A DNA stretch of 25,707 bases from assembly GCA_029007475.1 (NCBI GenBank), contig JAQXHW010000059.1, positions 1 to 25,707 on the forward strand, read 5' to 3'. Below, in pieces: positions 13,497-22,374 of this stretch; within the stretch, counting starts at the first letter, position 1; each line of letters begins with the position of its first letter. The stretch comes from Oscillospiraceae bacterium (lineage in GTDB: Bacteria; Bacillota; Clostridia; Oscillospirales; Acutalibacteraceae). The notes beneath the pieces are model-generated. The model worked only from the letters and a program-made list of their open reading frames with translations, was not told where the DNA came from and made no database searches. A program made the translations under genes and the position numbers.

Positions 13497-13513
13497 GTAG
13501 GACAAAATCCTAC
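13497..13513 (+). repeat. Small hairpin at the start of the lipoprotein leader
   Basis: GTAGGA and TCCTAC pair perfectly around a CAAAA loop. It begins about three bases after the predicted transcription start, so it could stabilise the 5' end of the mRNA or act as a small operator. No T run follows, so it is not a terminator for the hydrogenase operon. Confidence 0.45.
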
Positions 13514-13545
13514 ATAAAATTAATTAATGAAAGAGAGAAAACAAC

Positions 13546-14109
13546 ATGAAAAAAATCCTTGCTTTTGTACTTGCATCCCTTATGCTGCTTTCCCTGACTG
13601 CCTGTGCAGGCAATAATGCAAACAACACAACAACCACCGCAGCCCCAACCTCTTCGGTTATCAAACCCACCGAACTTAAAGAGGGCACCAGAGGCACAGC
13701 AACGTGGGAAACCTTTGAAAAGTATGTAACAGAGAATCCCGAAGCTACTCCCGATGAGATAGCTCAAATTCTCTGCGATAAACTCCAGGAGAACGAAGAT
13801 TCCCCCATGATGGGAGTTATGCCTATTGAACCCGGATATCTCCCCGGTCTTTCACCTGAGAATACCGAAGTCGAAATAAAGGGATTCAAGTCAGGAGCTA
13901 CTTTCGCACCTATGATTGGCTCAATTGCCTTTGTCGGCTATGTTTTCGAGCTTGAGGAAGGCGCCGACGCAGAGGCATTCATCGCAGAGCTTGAGAAAAA
14001 CGCTAACCCCCGTTGGAATATCTGCGTTGAGGCTTCCGAAACAGTAATCGGTGCTGTTGATAACTTAGTACTCTTTGTTATGACTCCCGATGGAGCTGAA
14101 AACAGCTAA
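13546..14109 (+). CDS. Small secreted lipoprotein of unknown function
   Basis: A 187-residue lipoprotein. The signal peptide has a KK start, a hydrophobic stretch and a lipobox LTAC with the lipidated C20, followed by a short N/T-rich linker (about 22-38). The mature part is one small domain with VEIKGFKSGATFAPMIGS and a C-terminal NICVEASETVIGAVDNLVLFVMTP. It is anchored to the outer face of the membrane. I do not recognise a named family with confidence; its layout recalls the small DUF4358-type lipoproteins that often sit beside MBOAT/DHHW acetylation genes, as here. It has its own promoter and terminator, so it may be expressed apart from both neighbours. Nothing points to an enzymatic function. 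Confidence 0.8.
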   Translation: MKKILAFVLASLMLLSLTACAGNNANNTTTTAAPTSSVIKPTELKEGTRGTATWETFEKYVTENPEATPDEIAQILCDKLQENEDSPMMGVMPIEPGYLPGLSPENTEVEIKGFKSGATFAPMIGSIAFVGYVFELEEGADAEAFIAELEKNANPRWNICVEASETVIGAVDNLVLFVMTPDGAENS

Positions 14110-14131
14110 TCTAATACAAAAAACATCAATT

Positions 14132-14162
14132 ACAGCGGGTACCAATGTACCCGCTGTTTTTT
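14132..14162 (+). terminator. Strong terminator after the lipoprotein gene
   Basis: A perfect 11-bp stem, ACAGCGGGTAC paired with GTACCCGCTGT, with a CAAT loop is followed by six T residues ending at 14162. It lies only 16 bases before the start of the MBOAT gene, so it might also act as an attenuator for the acetylation pair. Confidence 0.92.
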
Positions 14163-14178
14163 GAAGAGGGGGGATATT

Positions 14179-15579
14179 TTGATATTTTCAAGTATTAGCT
14201 TTTTATTCTACTTTTTACCGATAGTTTTAATCCTATACTTTGCAGTACCTTTCAAGCTAAAAAATTTGGTACTTCTTTTATCAAGTTTATTCTTCTATTT
14301 TTACGGAGAGCCTATTTACGGTTTCCTGATGATAGGAACTATACTTTCTGCCTATATTCATGGATTGCTTATTGATAAATTCAAAGGAAAAGCCGTGGGT
14401 AAGTTTTTTCTCTGCACCTCGGTTATCATTCCTTTGGTTTCATTATGCTTCTTTAAGTACGCCGACTTCTTTATTTCAAATATAAATATTATTTTCGGCG
14501 GAAATTTTGATTTGCTCAAACTTGCTCTGCCTATCGGCATCAGCTTTTACACCTTCCAGGCCTTAAGCTATACCATTGACGTATATCGAAATGAGGTTGC
14601 CGTACAAAAGAATCTATTAAACCTTGCTACTTATATCGCTCTCTTCCCCCAGCTTATCGCAGGTCCTATTGTAAGATATGCTGATATTGAAGCAGAGCTA
14701 AGAGAAAGAACACACTCTTTTGAAAATTTCTCTTACGGCGTAAACCGATTTATCATAGGACTTGCCAAAAAAGTGCTTATCGCAGACTCCTTAGGCACGT
14801 TAAGCATGCTTCTTCACGACGGAGATGCTTCAGTCGTGGGCTATTGGGTTTACTCAATTGCAGTAAGTCTCCAGCTTTATTTTGATTTCTCAGGCTACTC
14901 GGATATGGCTATCGGTCTTGGTAGAATATTCGGTTTCCACTTCCTCGAAAACTTCAACTATCCGTTCGTTTCAAAAAGTATAGGTGAATTTTGGCGCAGA
15001 TGGCATATATCCTTAGGCAGATGGTTTAGAGATTATCTGTATATTCCCTTAGGCGGCAACAGAGTAAAAATCCCCCGCTTTATATTCAATACTGCTTTAG
15101 TTTGGCTTTGTACGGGCTTTTGGCACGGTGCAGACTGGACCTTTATTCTTTGGGGACTGTATTTCGCAATTTTTCTCATAATAGAAAAGTTCTTCTTAAA
15201 CAAGGTTCTAAAAAAGCTTCCCGCATTTCTCACCCATTTTTATGTTTGCCTTGTTGTAATGCTGAGCTTTGTTCTCTTTAGTTCAAACGGTCTTGAGAAT
15301 GCTGTAAACGATTTTAAGTGTCTATTCGGCGCAGGAGATTTACCTCTTTTCACAAGCGAAACAGGATATTACCTCTTAAGCTACTCAGTTATTCTCGTTA
15401 TGGCTCTCGTAGGTTCGACTCCTCTTATAAAGAGTGTTGTCCTCTCACTAAAGAGAAGAGAAATACTCAACAAGATAATAAATGTTTTAGAGCCGATTAT
15501 TCAGCTCTCTCTGTTAGCTGTGATTACAGCCTACATGGTTGACGGCTCATTCAGCCCCTTCCTATACTTTAGATTTTAG
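14179..15579 (+). CDS. MBOAT-family O-acetyltransferase (AlgI/DltB-like)
   Basis: A 466-residue multi-pass membrane protein of the membrane-bound O-acyltransferase family; it would pass acetyl groups across the membrane for O-acetylation of an extracellular polysaccharide or wall polymer. The family signature runs through YFDFSGYSDMAIG, SIGEFWRRWHISLGRWFRDYLYIPLGGN (H276) and CTGFWHGADWTFILWG, where H316 is the usual essential histidine. TTG at 14179 is my chosen start: GAGGGGGG lies five bases before it and the protein then begins IFSSISFLFYFLP, as MBOAT proteins of this type do. The frame is also open from a TTG at 14161, but that codon is the terminator tail. It is co-transcribed with the DHHW gene, 14 bases downstream. 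Confidence 0.92.
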   Translation: MIFSSISFLFYFLPIVLILYFAVPFKLKNLVLLLSSLFFYFYGEPIYGFLMIGTILSAYIHGLLIDKFKGKAVGKFFLCTSVIIPLVSLCFFKYADFFISNINIIFGGNFDLLKLALPIGISFYTFQALSYTIDVYRNEVAVQKNLLNLATYIALFPQLIAGPIVRYADIEAELRERTHSFENFSYGVNRFIIGLAKKVLIADSLGTLSMLLHDGDASVVGYWVYSIAVSLQLYFDFSGYSDMAIGLGRIFGFHFLENFNYPFVSKSIGEFWRRWHISLGRWFRDYLYIPLGGNRVKIPRFIFNTALVWLCTGFWHGADWTFILWGLYFAIFLIIEKFFLNKVLKKLPAFLTHFYVCLVVMLSFVLFSSNGLENAVNDFKCLFGAGDLPLFTSETGYYLLSYSVILVMALVGSTPLIKSVVLSLKRREILNKIINVLEPIIQLSLLAVITAYMVDGSFSPFLYFRF

Positions 15580-15593
15580 AAAGGAGAAATGAC

Positions 15594-16697
15594 ATGAGTA
15601 ATAAAATCAAAAATATCGTTGTAACTGTTTGCTTTTGCCTTTTCATCCTTTTCTTTTCGGTTATTGCAGTAGTAAAACCGCCTACCAAGGTATCTGAAAG
15701 CGAGCGCAGACCTTTAGCTCAGTTTCCCGAAAGCATCACCCTTGAAAGCGTTTTTGACAAAAGTGCAATAGAACAATTTGAAAGCTACACGGTTGACCAA
15801 TTTCCGCTGAGAGAGGCCTTCAGAACTCTAAAAGCCTACTTCCACCTCGATGTACTTCGCATTAAGGAAAACAACGGTCTTGCGGTTAAAAACGGATATA
15901 TCGCGGCAATTATAAACGATTTCAACGATGAGGTCATAGATTATTCACTCGGTAGACTCAGGTATGTTTCGGAAACGTATCTAAAGGATAACAAGGGTAA
16001 TAAATACTTCGCCTTAGTTCCGGATAAAAACTATTATTTAGCTGAGGATTACGGTTACCCATCTCCCGATTACAAGGGTCTAAAAAACAAAATTACCGAT
16101 ATGTTTACGGATTTTGAATATATCGACCTTACGGATACCCTTTGCCTCGAAGCCTACTACAAAACAGACACGCACTGGTCACAGGATAAAATCATTTCTG
16201 CGGCAAACAAGCTCCTCTCATCAATGGGAGTAGACGAGGTTAAACCCGAAAGCTATACCTTAAACAGCATAAATGATTTCAAGGGCGTATACTATCTTCA
16301 AAGCGCCCTCTATCCACAGCCCGACACTCTCTATTACCTTACAAACGATACTATCAACAGCTATACCGTGTATGATTACGAAACTCAAAACGAAATTCCT
16401 GTTTACAGCAAAGAGCTTTTTGAGAGTAAAGACGGCTATAACTTCTTCTTAGGCGGAACAAAAGCTCTGCTTAGAATTGACAATCCGAAAGCAACTACCG
16501 ACAAAGAGCTTATAATTTTCAGAGATTCTTTCACTTCGAGTATTGCTCCCCTATTAGCCGAGAGTTACAAAAGCGTTTATCTCGTAGACATTAGATACGT
16601 TATGCCTGACATTGTGAGGGAATATATCGACCCTGCCGACAAGGATGTGCTCTTTATGTATAGCTCGCTTATTCTTAACCAGAAATCTCTAAAATAA
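15594..16697 (+). CDS. DHHW-family protein (AlgJ/AlgX-like acetylation partner)
   Basis: A 367-residue protein with an N-terminal membrane anchor (about 6-26) and an extracellular SGNH-like domain. The DHHW-type motif reads TDTHW with D192 and H194, and FRDSF contains the probable nucleophile S312, together giving the AlgJ/AlgX catalytic set. In known systems such proteins accept acetyl groups delivered by the MBOAT partner and place them on the polysaccharide. AAAGGAG lies five bases or so before the ATG, and the gene follows the MBOAT gene by 14 bases. The acceptor polymer is not identified, because no glycosyltransferase genes are close by. It is a normal length for the family. Confidence 0.88.
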   Translation: MSNKIKNIVVTVCFCLFILFFSVIAVVKPPTKVSESERRPLAQFPESITLESVFDKSAIEQFESYTVDQFPLREAFRTLKAYFHLDVLRIKENNGLAVKNGYIAAIINDFNDEVIDYSLGRLRYVSETYLKDNKGNKYFALVPDKNYYLAEDYGYPSPDYKGLKNKITDMFTDFEYIDLTDTLCLEAYYKTDTHWSQDKIISAANKLLSSMGVDEVKPESYTLNSINDFKGVYYLQSALYPQPDTLYYLTNDTINSYTVYDYETQNEIPVYSKELFESKDGYNFFLGGTKALLRIDNPKATTDKELIIFRDSFTSSIAPLLAESYKSVYLVDIRYVMPDIVREYIDPADKDVLFMYSSLILNQKSLK

Positions 16698-16709
16698 CCC
16701 ACAGACGCA

Positions 16710-16745
16710 AAAACACACCTATTCAAAATCGAATAGGTGTGTTTT
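16710..16745. terminator. Bidirectional terminator between the DHHW gene and lysA
   Basis: A perfect 15-bp stem, AAAACACACCTATTC paired with GAATAGGTGTGTTTT, surrounds an AAAATC loop. The A-rich left arm and T-rich right arm give a T run on both strands, so it can end transcription of the plus-strand acetylation pair and of the minus-strand lysA operon. Confidence 0.9.
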
Positions 16746-16780
16746 ATCATTAGGGAAACTGTGATTTATTCAGTGGTTCC

Positions 16781-18076
16781 TTAGATATCGTTTTTAATAA
16801 TATCCTCGTAGGTTTCTCTATTAACAATTAATCGAGAGATTCCGTCCTTTACCATAACTACCGCAGGACGGGGAATTCTGTTGTAATTGGAAGCCATAGA
16901 GTAGTTATAAGCTCCTGTTGAAAGCACACAGAGAATATCTCCTATTTCTGTTTCGGGTAAAGAAACATTTTCCTGAATAAGGTCACCGCTTTCGCAGCAT
17001 TTTCCTGCAACTGTTACTATGATTTTATTCTCCTTGTCGGCGCGGGTAGCGTTCATTACAGTATATTCTGACTTGTAAAGAGCATAACGAATGTTATCTC
17101 CCATGCCGCCGTCAACAGAAAGATATGTACGAACGTTAGGAATATTCTTGATACCGCCCACAGTATAGAGTGTAACGCCTGCTTCACCCACAATTGAACG
17201 TCCGGGCTCAACAGAAACAAAGGGAACTTTTATGTTTAGCTCCTCGCAGGTAGCTTTAACCTTATTGCTTACTGCCTCGATGTACTTCTCAAAAGGCTTA
17301 GGGCTGTCGGAGTCAACATACTTGATACCGAAGCCGCCGCCTAAGTTAAGTTCCTCAATTTCGATAGAAAGCTCATCAGAGATAGTTTTTATGAAGTTGA
17401 GCATTATTACTGCCGCATCCTCAAAAGGCTCTAAATCAAAAATCTGAGATCCTATGTGGCAATGAATACCCGTTAGGGAAAGATTCTTGTACTTTAATGT
17501 TTCCTTTGCAGCAGCAAGCGCTTCTCCGTTTTCAATAGCAAAGCCGAATTTAGAATCAATCTGTCCGGTTTTGATATAATCATGGGTATGAGCCTCAACG
17601 CCGGGCTTAATTCTAATTGAAATCGAAATCTTTTTTGAAAGCTCCTCGGCTATTGAATCAAGAAGACAAAGCTCATTTAGGTTATCAACGATAATCTTTC
17701 CGACTCCGTAATTAACCGCTGCTTTAAGCTCGTCATAGGTCTTGTTATTTCCGTGGAAATTGATGATTTCGGGAGGAAACTCAGCTTTCATTGCGGTATA
17801 AAGCTCACCGCCGGAAACTACGTCAAGTCCCAAGCCCTCACTTTTAACTATTCTGCACATTTCAAGACAGCAAAAAGCCTTGCTTGCAAAATAAGCTCTG
17901 CCGTTGCCGCCGTAATATTTCTCAAATGCGTTTTTGTAAGCACGGAGATTATTACGAATAACAGCCTCGTTCATAACGTAAAGGGGTGTGCCGTACTCCT
18001 TTGCTAAATCAATAGCATCACAGCCGCCTATCACGAGATGTCCCGCTGAATTTATCTCCTGTCCGGGATTAAGCAT
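16781..18076 (-). CDS. lysA: Diaminopimelate decarboxylase
   Basis: This PLP enzyme decarboxylates meso-diaminopimelate to L-lysine, the last step of lysine synthesis. The fold-type III alanine-racemase barrel is evident: K66 in YFASKAF forms the Schiff base, HCHIGSQ and LGGGFGI contact the cofactor, EPGRS binds phosphate, and GKCCESGD supplies the active-site cysteine from the partner subunit of the dimer. I place the start at ATG 18076 (431 residues), one base after the ysxC stop, since AAGG lies eight bases upstream; an in-frame GTG at 18085 would overlap ysxC and has poor spacing. Being last in a chain behind ysxC with no lysine riboswitch, it appears to be expressed with the quality-control genes instead of by lysine level. 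Confidence 0.96.
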   Translation of the reverse strand: MLNPGQEINSAGHLVIGGCDAIDLAKEYGTPLYVMNEAVIRNNLRAYKNAFEKYYGGNGRAYFASKAFCCLEMCRIVKSEGLGLDVVSGGELYTAMKAEFPPEIINFHGNNKTYDELKAAVNYGVGKIIVDNLNELCLLDSIAEELSKKISISIRIKPGVEAHTHDYIKTGQIDSKFGFAIENGEALAAAKETLKYKNLSLTGIHCHIGSQIFDLEPFEDAAVIMLNFIKTISDELSIEIEELNLGGGFGIKYVDSDSPKPFEKYIEAVSNKVKATCEELNIKVPFVSVEPGRSIVGEAGVTLYTVGGIKNIPNVRTYLSVDGGMGDNIRYALYKSEYTVMNATRADKENKIIVTVAGKCCESGDLIQENVSLPETEIGDILCVLSTGAYNYSMASNYNRIPRPAVVMVKDGISRLIVNRETYEDIIKNDI

Positions 18077-18077
18077 A

Positions 18078-18668
18078 TCATACACCTTCTTCTTTTAGAT
18101 ATTTATCAATTACATTTTTGATTTCTTCAGTACCGTCGCCCTTGAGTGCGGAAAAAGGATAGCACTCAGCGCCGTACTGAGAGAGAAATTCTTTATAGTA
18201 TTCAGTTTGGTTTTTTAGCTCGGTTTTATTGAGCTTGTCCATTTTAGTAAGTACTACAATGAAAGGAAAGCCTGCGTCGGAGAGATATTCAATCATTTGC
18301 ACATCGTCCGCGGTAGGTTTATGACGTATATCGCAAATCTGAACAATCAAAGCAAAGTTTCTGTCCTGAGCAAAGTAACCCTCAACAAGCTCGCCCCATC
18401 GCTCTTTTTCTGCGTCTGAAACCTTTGCATAGCCGTAGCCGGGAAGGTCAACAAGCATAAATTCCTTAAGCTCAAAGAAGTTGATTGTAGCTGTCTTCCC
18501 CGGCGTGGCACTTACTCTTGCTAAACCCTTTCGGTTTGTTATTTTATTAATCAGCGAAGACTTTCCCACATTTGACCGACCCGAAAATACTACCTCCGGC
18601 AGACCTGACTGCGGAAGCTGAGAGGATATTCCGCAGGAAATGAGAAATTTTACGTTATTAGTGTTCAT
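18078..18668 (-). CDS. ysxC: Ribosome biogenesis GTPase YsxC/EngB
   Basis: An essential GTPase for late assembly of the 50S ribosomal subunit. In 196 residues it has all the G motifs: G1 GRSNVGKS (30-37), G3 DLPGYG (74-79) and G4 TKMD (141-144). The GYGYAKV segment after G3 is typical of the EngB branch. GAGGATAAGTTT precedes the ATG. It lies 10 bases after lon and one base before lysA, which matches the common Firmicutes order clpX-lon-ysxC. Confidence 0.97.
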   Translation of the reverse strand: MNTNNVKFLISCGISSQLPQSGLPEVVFSGRSNVGKSSLINKITNRKGLARVSATPGKTATINFFELKEFMLVDLPGYGYAKVSDAEKERWGELVEGYFAQDRNFALIVQICDIRHKPTADDVQMIEYLSDAGFPFIVVLTKMDKLNKTELKNQTEYYKEFLSQYGAECYPFSALKGDGTEEIKNVIDKYLKEEGV

Positions 18669-18678
18669 AAACTTATCC

Positions 18679-21075
18679 TCACTTTGAAAGCCTTGCTGCG
18701 CTGCTGTGTGCTGTCCTCTTGGCTGATTTCAAAGTTTTCTCCCCGGCTTTTACTGACTCGGTTAAGGCTAAAGACAAAACCTCATCAATAGTAGTTACAG
18801 GCACAAACTCAACGTTTGCCCGAATAACAGAGTCAATTTCAGTTGTATCAGGTATATTCTTTGATGGAATAATCACTGTTTTTATACCTGATTTATAGGC
18901 AGCGATTGCTTTCTCGCGTAGTCCTCCGATAGGTAAAACTCTGCCGCGCAAGGTAATTTCACCCGTCATAGCTAAGTCACATCTTACGGCTTTACCTGTT
19001 AAGGCAGAGCAAATGGCGGTCGCCATTGTGATGCCCGCAGAGGGTCCGTCCTTAGGCACAGCACCCTCGGGAGCATGTATATGGATATCTTTAGTCTTAT
19101 AGAAATCTTCTTCAATGCCGTATTTGTCAGAGTTTGAACGGATACAGGTTATAGCCGCTTTTGCTGACTCCTGCATAACATCTCCCAAAGAGCCGGTAAG
19201 TTCGATTTTGCCTGTTCCGGGCATAACGGCAACCTCAATAGGCAAAATCTCGCCGCCTACGGAGGTCCAGGCAAGACCGTTTGCGACTCCTATCTGGTTT
19301 TCGGTAGAGAAAAAGTCCTCGGAATACTTAGGCACGCCTAAGTAACTCTCTAAATCAGCAGGAGTTATTTTAATTACTGCGTCATCATTTACAACGGATA
19401 CCGCGGCTTTACGCATAAGCTTTGCGATAATCCTCTCAAGAGTACGAACACCGGCTTCTCTTGTATAGCGGTCAATCAGCATATAGATTGCTGAGTCGGT
19501 AATCTTAAACTGCTTTGATGTTAGACCGTTGTTGAGAAGCTGTTTTTTTACCAAGTGGCGCTTTGCAATATTAAACTTTTCCTCTCTTGTATAGCTTGAA
19601 AGCTCGATTACGTCCATTCTGTCGCGCAAAGGCTCCGGAATAGCGGAGAGGTCGTTTGCGGTCGTAATAAACATAACGTCGGAGAGGTCAAAGGGTATAT
19701 CTAAATAGTGGTCGGCAAATGTTGAATTCTGTTCGCCGTCTAAAACCTCTAAGAGCGCAGATGTTGGGTCGCCCTTATAGTCGTTAGAGAGCTTATCAAT
19801 CTCGTCAAGAACCATAAGAGGATTCATAGAGCCTGCCTTTTTCATGCCGGTGATTATTCTACCGGGCATCGAACCTATGTAGGTACGTCTGTGACCTCTT
19901 ATTTCAGCCTCGTCCTTTACGCCGCCTAAGGAAATTCTCACGGATTTCCGGTTAATATCCTCAGCAATCGAGAGGGCAATAGAGGTTTTTCCGACGCCGG
20001 GAGGGCCTGCAAGACAGATGATATTTCCCTTTGATTTTGGATTTAGCTTTCTTACCGCCAAGGATTCAATAATTCTGTCCTTGACTTTTTCAAGTCCGTA
20101 GTGCTTTTTATCGAGAGCAGCACGCACTTTCTCAAGTTCGATTTTTTCTTTTGTATATGTATTCCATGGAAGCTCCAGACAGGTATCAAGATATGTTCTG
20201 ATAACCGCTGCTTCCTGGGAGCCGTAGGGCATTCTCTCAAGCTTTGAACATTCTTTTAAGAGTACATCCTCAACTTCTTTAGGGAGGTTAAGGTTATAAA
20301 TTTTTTCTCTGAGTTTATCCGCCTCTTGGTCAGGAGATTCATCCTCCCCTAACTCCTCCTGAATAGCCCTTATTTCCTCACGCAGATAAATCTCCTTTTG
20401 AGTTCTATCAAGGCTTGCCTTTGTTCGCTCAGAAATTTTTCTCTCAAGCTCTAAAATAACAAGCTCGTTATTAAGCATATCAATAAGACTCTCAGAGCGT
20501 TTCTTTACTGAGGTAAGTTCGAGAATTTCCTGCTTATTTCGGTAATCAATAATAAGATTTCCTGCAAGATAATCGGAAAGCTCGGAAGCACTTGTGGAGA
20601 GGCCTACCTTGAACATAATATCGGAAGGAAGCTTAGCATTAAGCTCAACATAGTTTTCGAATACCGATTTCATTGCGCGCACTAAGGCGGCCTCGGTATT
20701 TTCATTTGAGCATTTTTGCTCCTTAATCTTCTCAATATCAGCACAAAGGTAGTTCTGATTTTCCACAACAAAGCGAAGGCTTGCTCGATACAAGCCCTCA
20801 ATAACTACTCTTATACCATTGTCGGGCTGTTTTACCACCTGAATTACTCGAGCAACAACACCCATCTGATAGAGGTCGTTAACCTCGGGCTGGCTCTGAG
20901 CTGCATCAAACTGAGCCGAACAGAAAATCAGCCTGTCGCCGTTCATAGCATGATTTATGGCGTTAATAGACTTTTTTCTGCCCACATCAAGATGCATAAG
21001 CATCTTAGGGAATATTACAATTCCTCTAAGCGGTACAACAGGTATATTCATAATCATAGGTTCATTAAGAGTCAT
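18679..21075 (-). CDS. lon: ATP-dependent protease La (Lon)
   Basis: Lon unfolds and degrades misfolded and regulatory proteins in the cytoplasm as a hexamer. In 798 residues it has the N-terminal LON substrate domain, a helical bundle, the AAA+ module with Walker A GPPGVGKT at 357-364 and a VLDEIDK Walker B, and the protease domain with catalytic S679 (DGPSAG) and K722 (GGLREKAIAA), the same numbers as in E. coli Lon. A short basic serine-rich tail follows. ATG at 21075 is used because GAGG lies six bases before it; a TTG at 21087 would destroy that spacing. It sits 21 bases after clpX. Confidence 0.98.
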   Translation of the reverse strand: MTLNEPMIMNIPVVPLRGIVIFPKMLMHLDVGRKKSINAINHAMNGDRLIFCSAQFDAAQSQPEVNDLYQMGVVARVIQVVKQPDNGIRVVIEGLYRASLRFVVENQNYLCADIEKIKEQKCSNENTEAALVRAMKSVFENYVELNAKLPSDIMFKVGLSTSASELSDYLAGNLIIDYRNKQEILELTSVKKRSESLIDMLNNELVILELERKISERTKASLDRTQKEIYLREEIRAIQEELGEDESPDQEADKLREKIYNLNLPKEVEDVLLKECSKLERMPYGSQEAAVIRTYLDTCLELPWNTYTKEKIELEKVRAALDKKHYGLEKVKDRIIESLAVRKLNPKSKGNIICLAGPPGVGKTSIALSIAEDINRKSVRISLGGVKDEAEIRGHRRTYIGSMPGRIITGMKKAGSMNPLMVLDEIDKLSNDYKGDPTSALLEVLDGEQNSTFADHYLDIPFDLSDVMFITTANDLSAIPEPLRDRMDVIELSSYTREEKFNIAKRHLVKKQLLNNGLTSKQFKITDSAIYMLIDRYTREAGVRTLERIIAKLMRKAAVSVVNDDAVIKITPADLESYLGVPKYSEDFFSTENQIGVANGLAWTSVGGEILPIEVAVMPGTGKIELTGSLGDVMQESAKAAITCIRSNSDKYGIEEDFYKTKDIHIHAPEGAVPKDGPSAGITMATAICSALTGKAVRCDLAMTGEITLRGRVLPIGGLREKAIAAYKSGIKTVIIPSKNIPDTTEIDSVIRANVEFVPVTTIDEVLSLALTESVKAGEKTLKSAKRTAHSSAARLSK

Positions 21076-21096
21076 TTTTAACCTCAAAACAGAAGA

Positions 21097-22365
21097 TTAA
21101 CCTACATTTTTCTCCAAAGATGTTTTCTTTGTTTTACGAGTTATTATAGGTTTTTCGGTGCCGCTGATTACATCGGCGGTAATTGTCACCTTAGTGATTT
21201 TATCGTCCTTTGGCACTTCAAACATGAGTTCGGTAAGATTTTGCTCCATAATTGAACGAAGTCCTCTCGCTCCTGTTTGCTGTTCAAGTGCTTTATTTGC
21301 GATTGCTTTGAGAGCATCGTTTTCAAATTCAAGTTTCACGTTATCGTAAGCAAAGAGCTTTTTATACTGCTTAACAAGTGAATTCTTAGGCTCGGTGAGA
21401 ATTCTGACAAGAGCTTCCTCATCAAGACCCGAGAGAGCCGTAATAACAGGAAGTCTGCCCACAAGCTCGGGAATAAGACCGAATTTAACTAAATCGTGGG
21501 ATACGACCTTTTCCATCCAATAGGTTTCGTTTAGCGTCTTTTTGTCAATAACATTAGCTTCGAAGCCTAAAGAGGAGGAACCGATTCTCTTCTCAACTAC
21601 CTTCTCAAGACCGTCAAAGGCACCGCCGCAAATAAAAAGAATATTCTTCGTATCAATGGCGATAAACTCCTGCTGAGGATGCTTTCTGCCGCCCTGGGGA
21701 GGAACGTTAGCCACGGTACCCTCAATCATCTTGAGCAACGCCTGCTGAACACCCTCGCCGCTTACATCACGGGTAATCGAGGGGTTCTCTGACTTTCTTG
21801 AAATCTTATCAATCTCGTCGATATAGATAATTCCGGTCTGCGCCTTTTCGATATCATAATCAGCAGCTTGAATTAGCTTTAACAGGATGTTTTCTACGTC
21901 CTCACCAACATATCCAGCCTCGGTTAAGGTGGTTGCATCCGCAATAGCAAAGGGTACATCAAGAGCTTTTGCGAGAGTCTGCGCAAGGAGAGTTTTGCCG
22001 ACGCCGGTAGGCCCTAAAAGAAGCACGTTGCTCTTTGAAAACTCTACGTCGTCGTCCTCATTGAATACTCTCTTGTAGTGGTTGTATACAGCCACAGCGA
22101 GAGTAATCTTGGCCTTATCCTGACCGATTACATATTCATCGAGTATTTCCTTGATTTCATGCGGTTTTAAGAGCTTTGAAGCGTCAATTGTCTCGGTAAT
22201 GGGAGAAGGATCTGCAAAATCACCCTCGCTAAGAATTGACATACATAGCTCTACGCAGTTATCACAAATATAAACGCCATTTCCTGCAATCAGCTTGCCT
22301 ACTGCTCCCTGCGGCTTACCGCAAAAGGAGCAGAAAACTTCGCTGTTATTGTTTGTATTTGACAT
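21097..22365 (-). CDS. clpX: ATP-dependent Clp protease ATP-binding subunit ClpX
   Basis: ClpX is the AAA+ unfoldase that feeds proteins to ClpP. The 422-residue protein begins with the zinc-binding dimerisation domain (C12, C15, C34, C37), then Walker A GPTGVGKT at 118-125, Walker B IIYIDEIDKI, and the VGRLPV segment near the sensor region. A pore-loop-like segment and an IGF-type ClpP-docking loop should lie between; I did not verify the IGF tripeptide and see IGSSSLGF near the expected site. It follows clpP by nine bases. Confidence 0.98.
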   Translation of the reverse strand: MSNTNNNSEVFCSFCGKPQGAVGKLIAGNGVYICDNCVELCMSILSEGDFADPSPITETIDASKLLKPHEIKEILDEYVIGQDKAKITLAVAVYNHYKRVFNEDDDVEFSKSNVLLLGPTGVGKTLLAQTLAKALDVPFAIADATTLTEAGYVGEDVENILLKLIQAADYDIEKAQTGIIYIDEIDKISRKSENPSITRDVSGEGVQQALLKMIEGTVANVPPQGGRKHPQQEFIAIDTKNILFICGGAFDGLEKVVEKRIGSSSLGFEANVIDKKTLNETYWMEKVVSHDLVKFGLIPELVGRLPVITALSGLDEEALVRILTEPKNSLVKQYKKLFAYDNVKLEFENDALKAIANKALEQQTGARGLRSIMEQNLTELMFEVPKDDKITKVTITADVISGTEKPIITRKTKKTSLEKNVG

Positions 22366-22374
22366 TTTGTCCCC

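Noticed and set aside
14161..14178. Earlier TTG start of the MBOAT gene
   Set aside because: The codon is part of the terminator T run and has no ribosome site; TTG at 14179 has a strong one.
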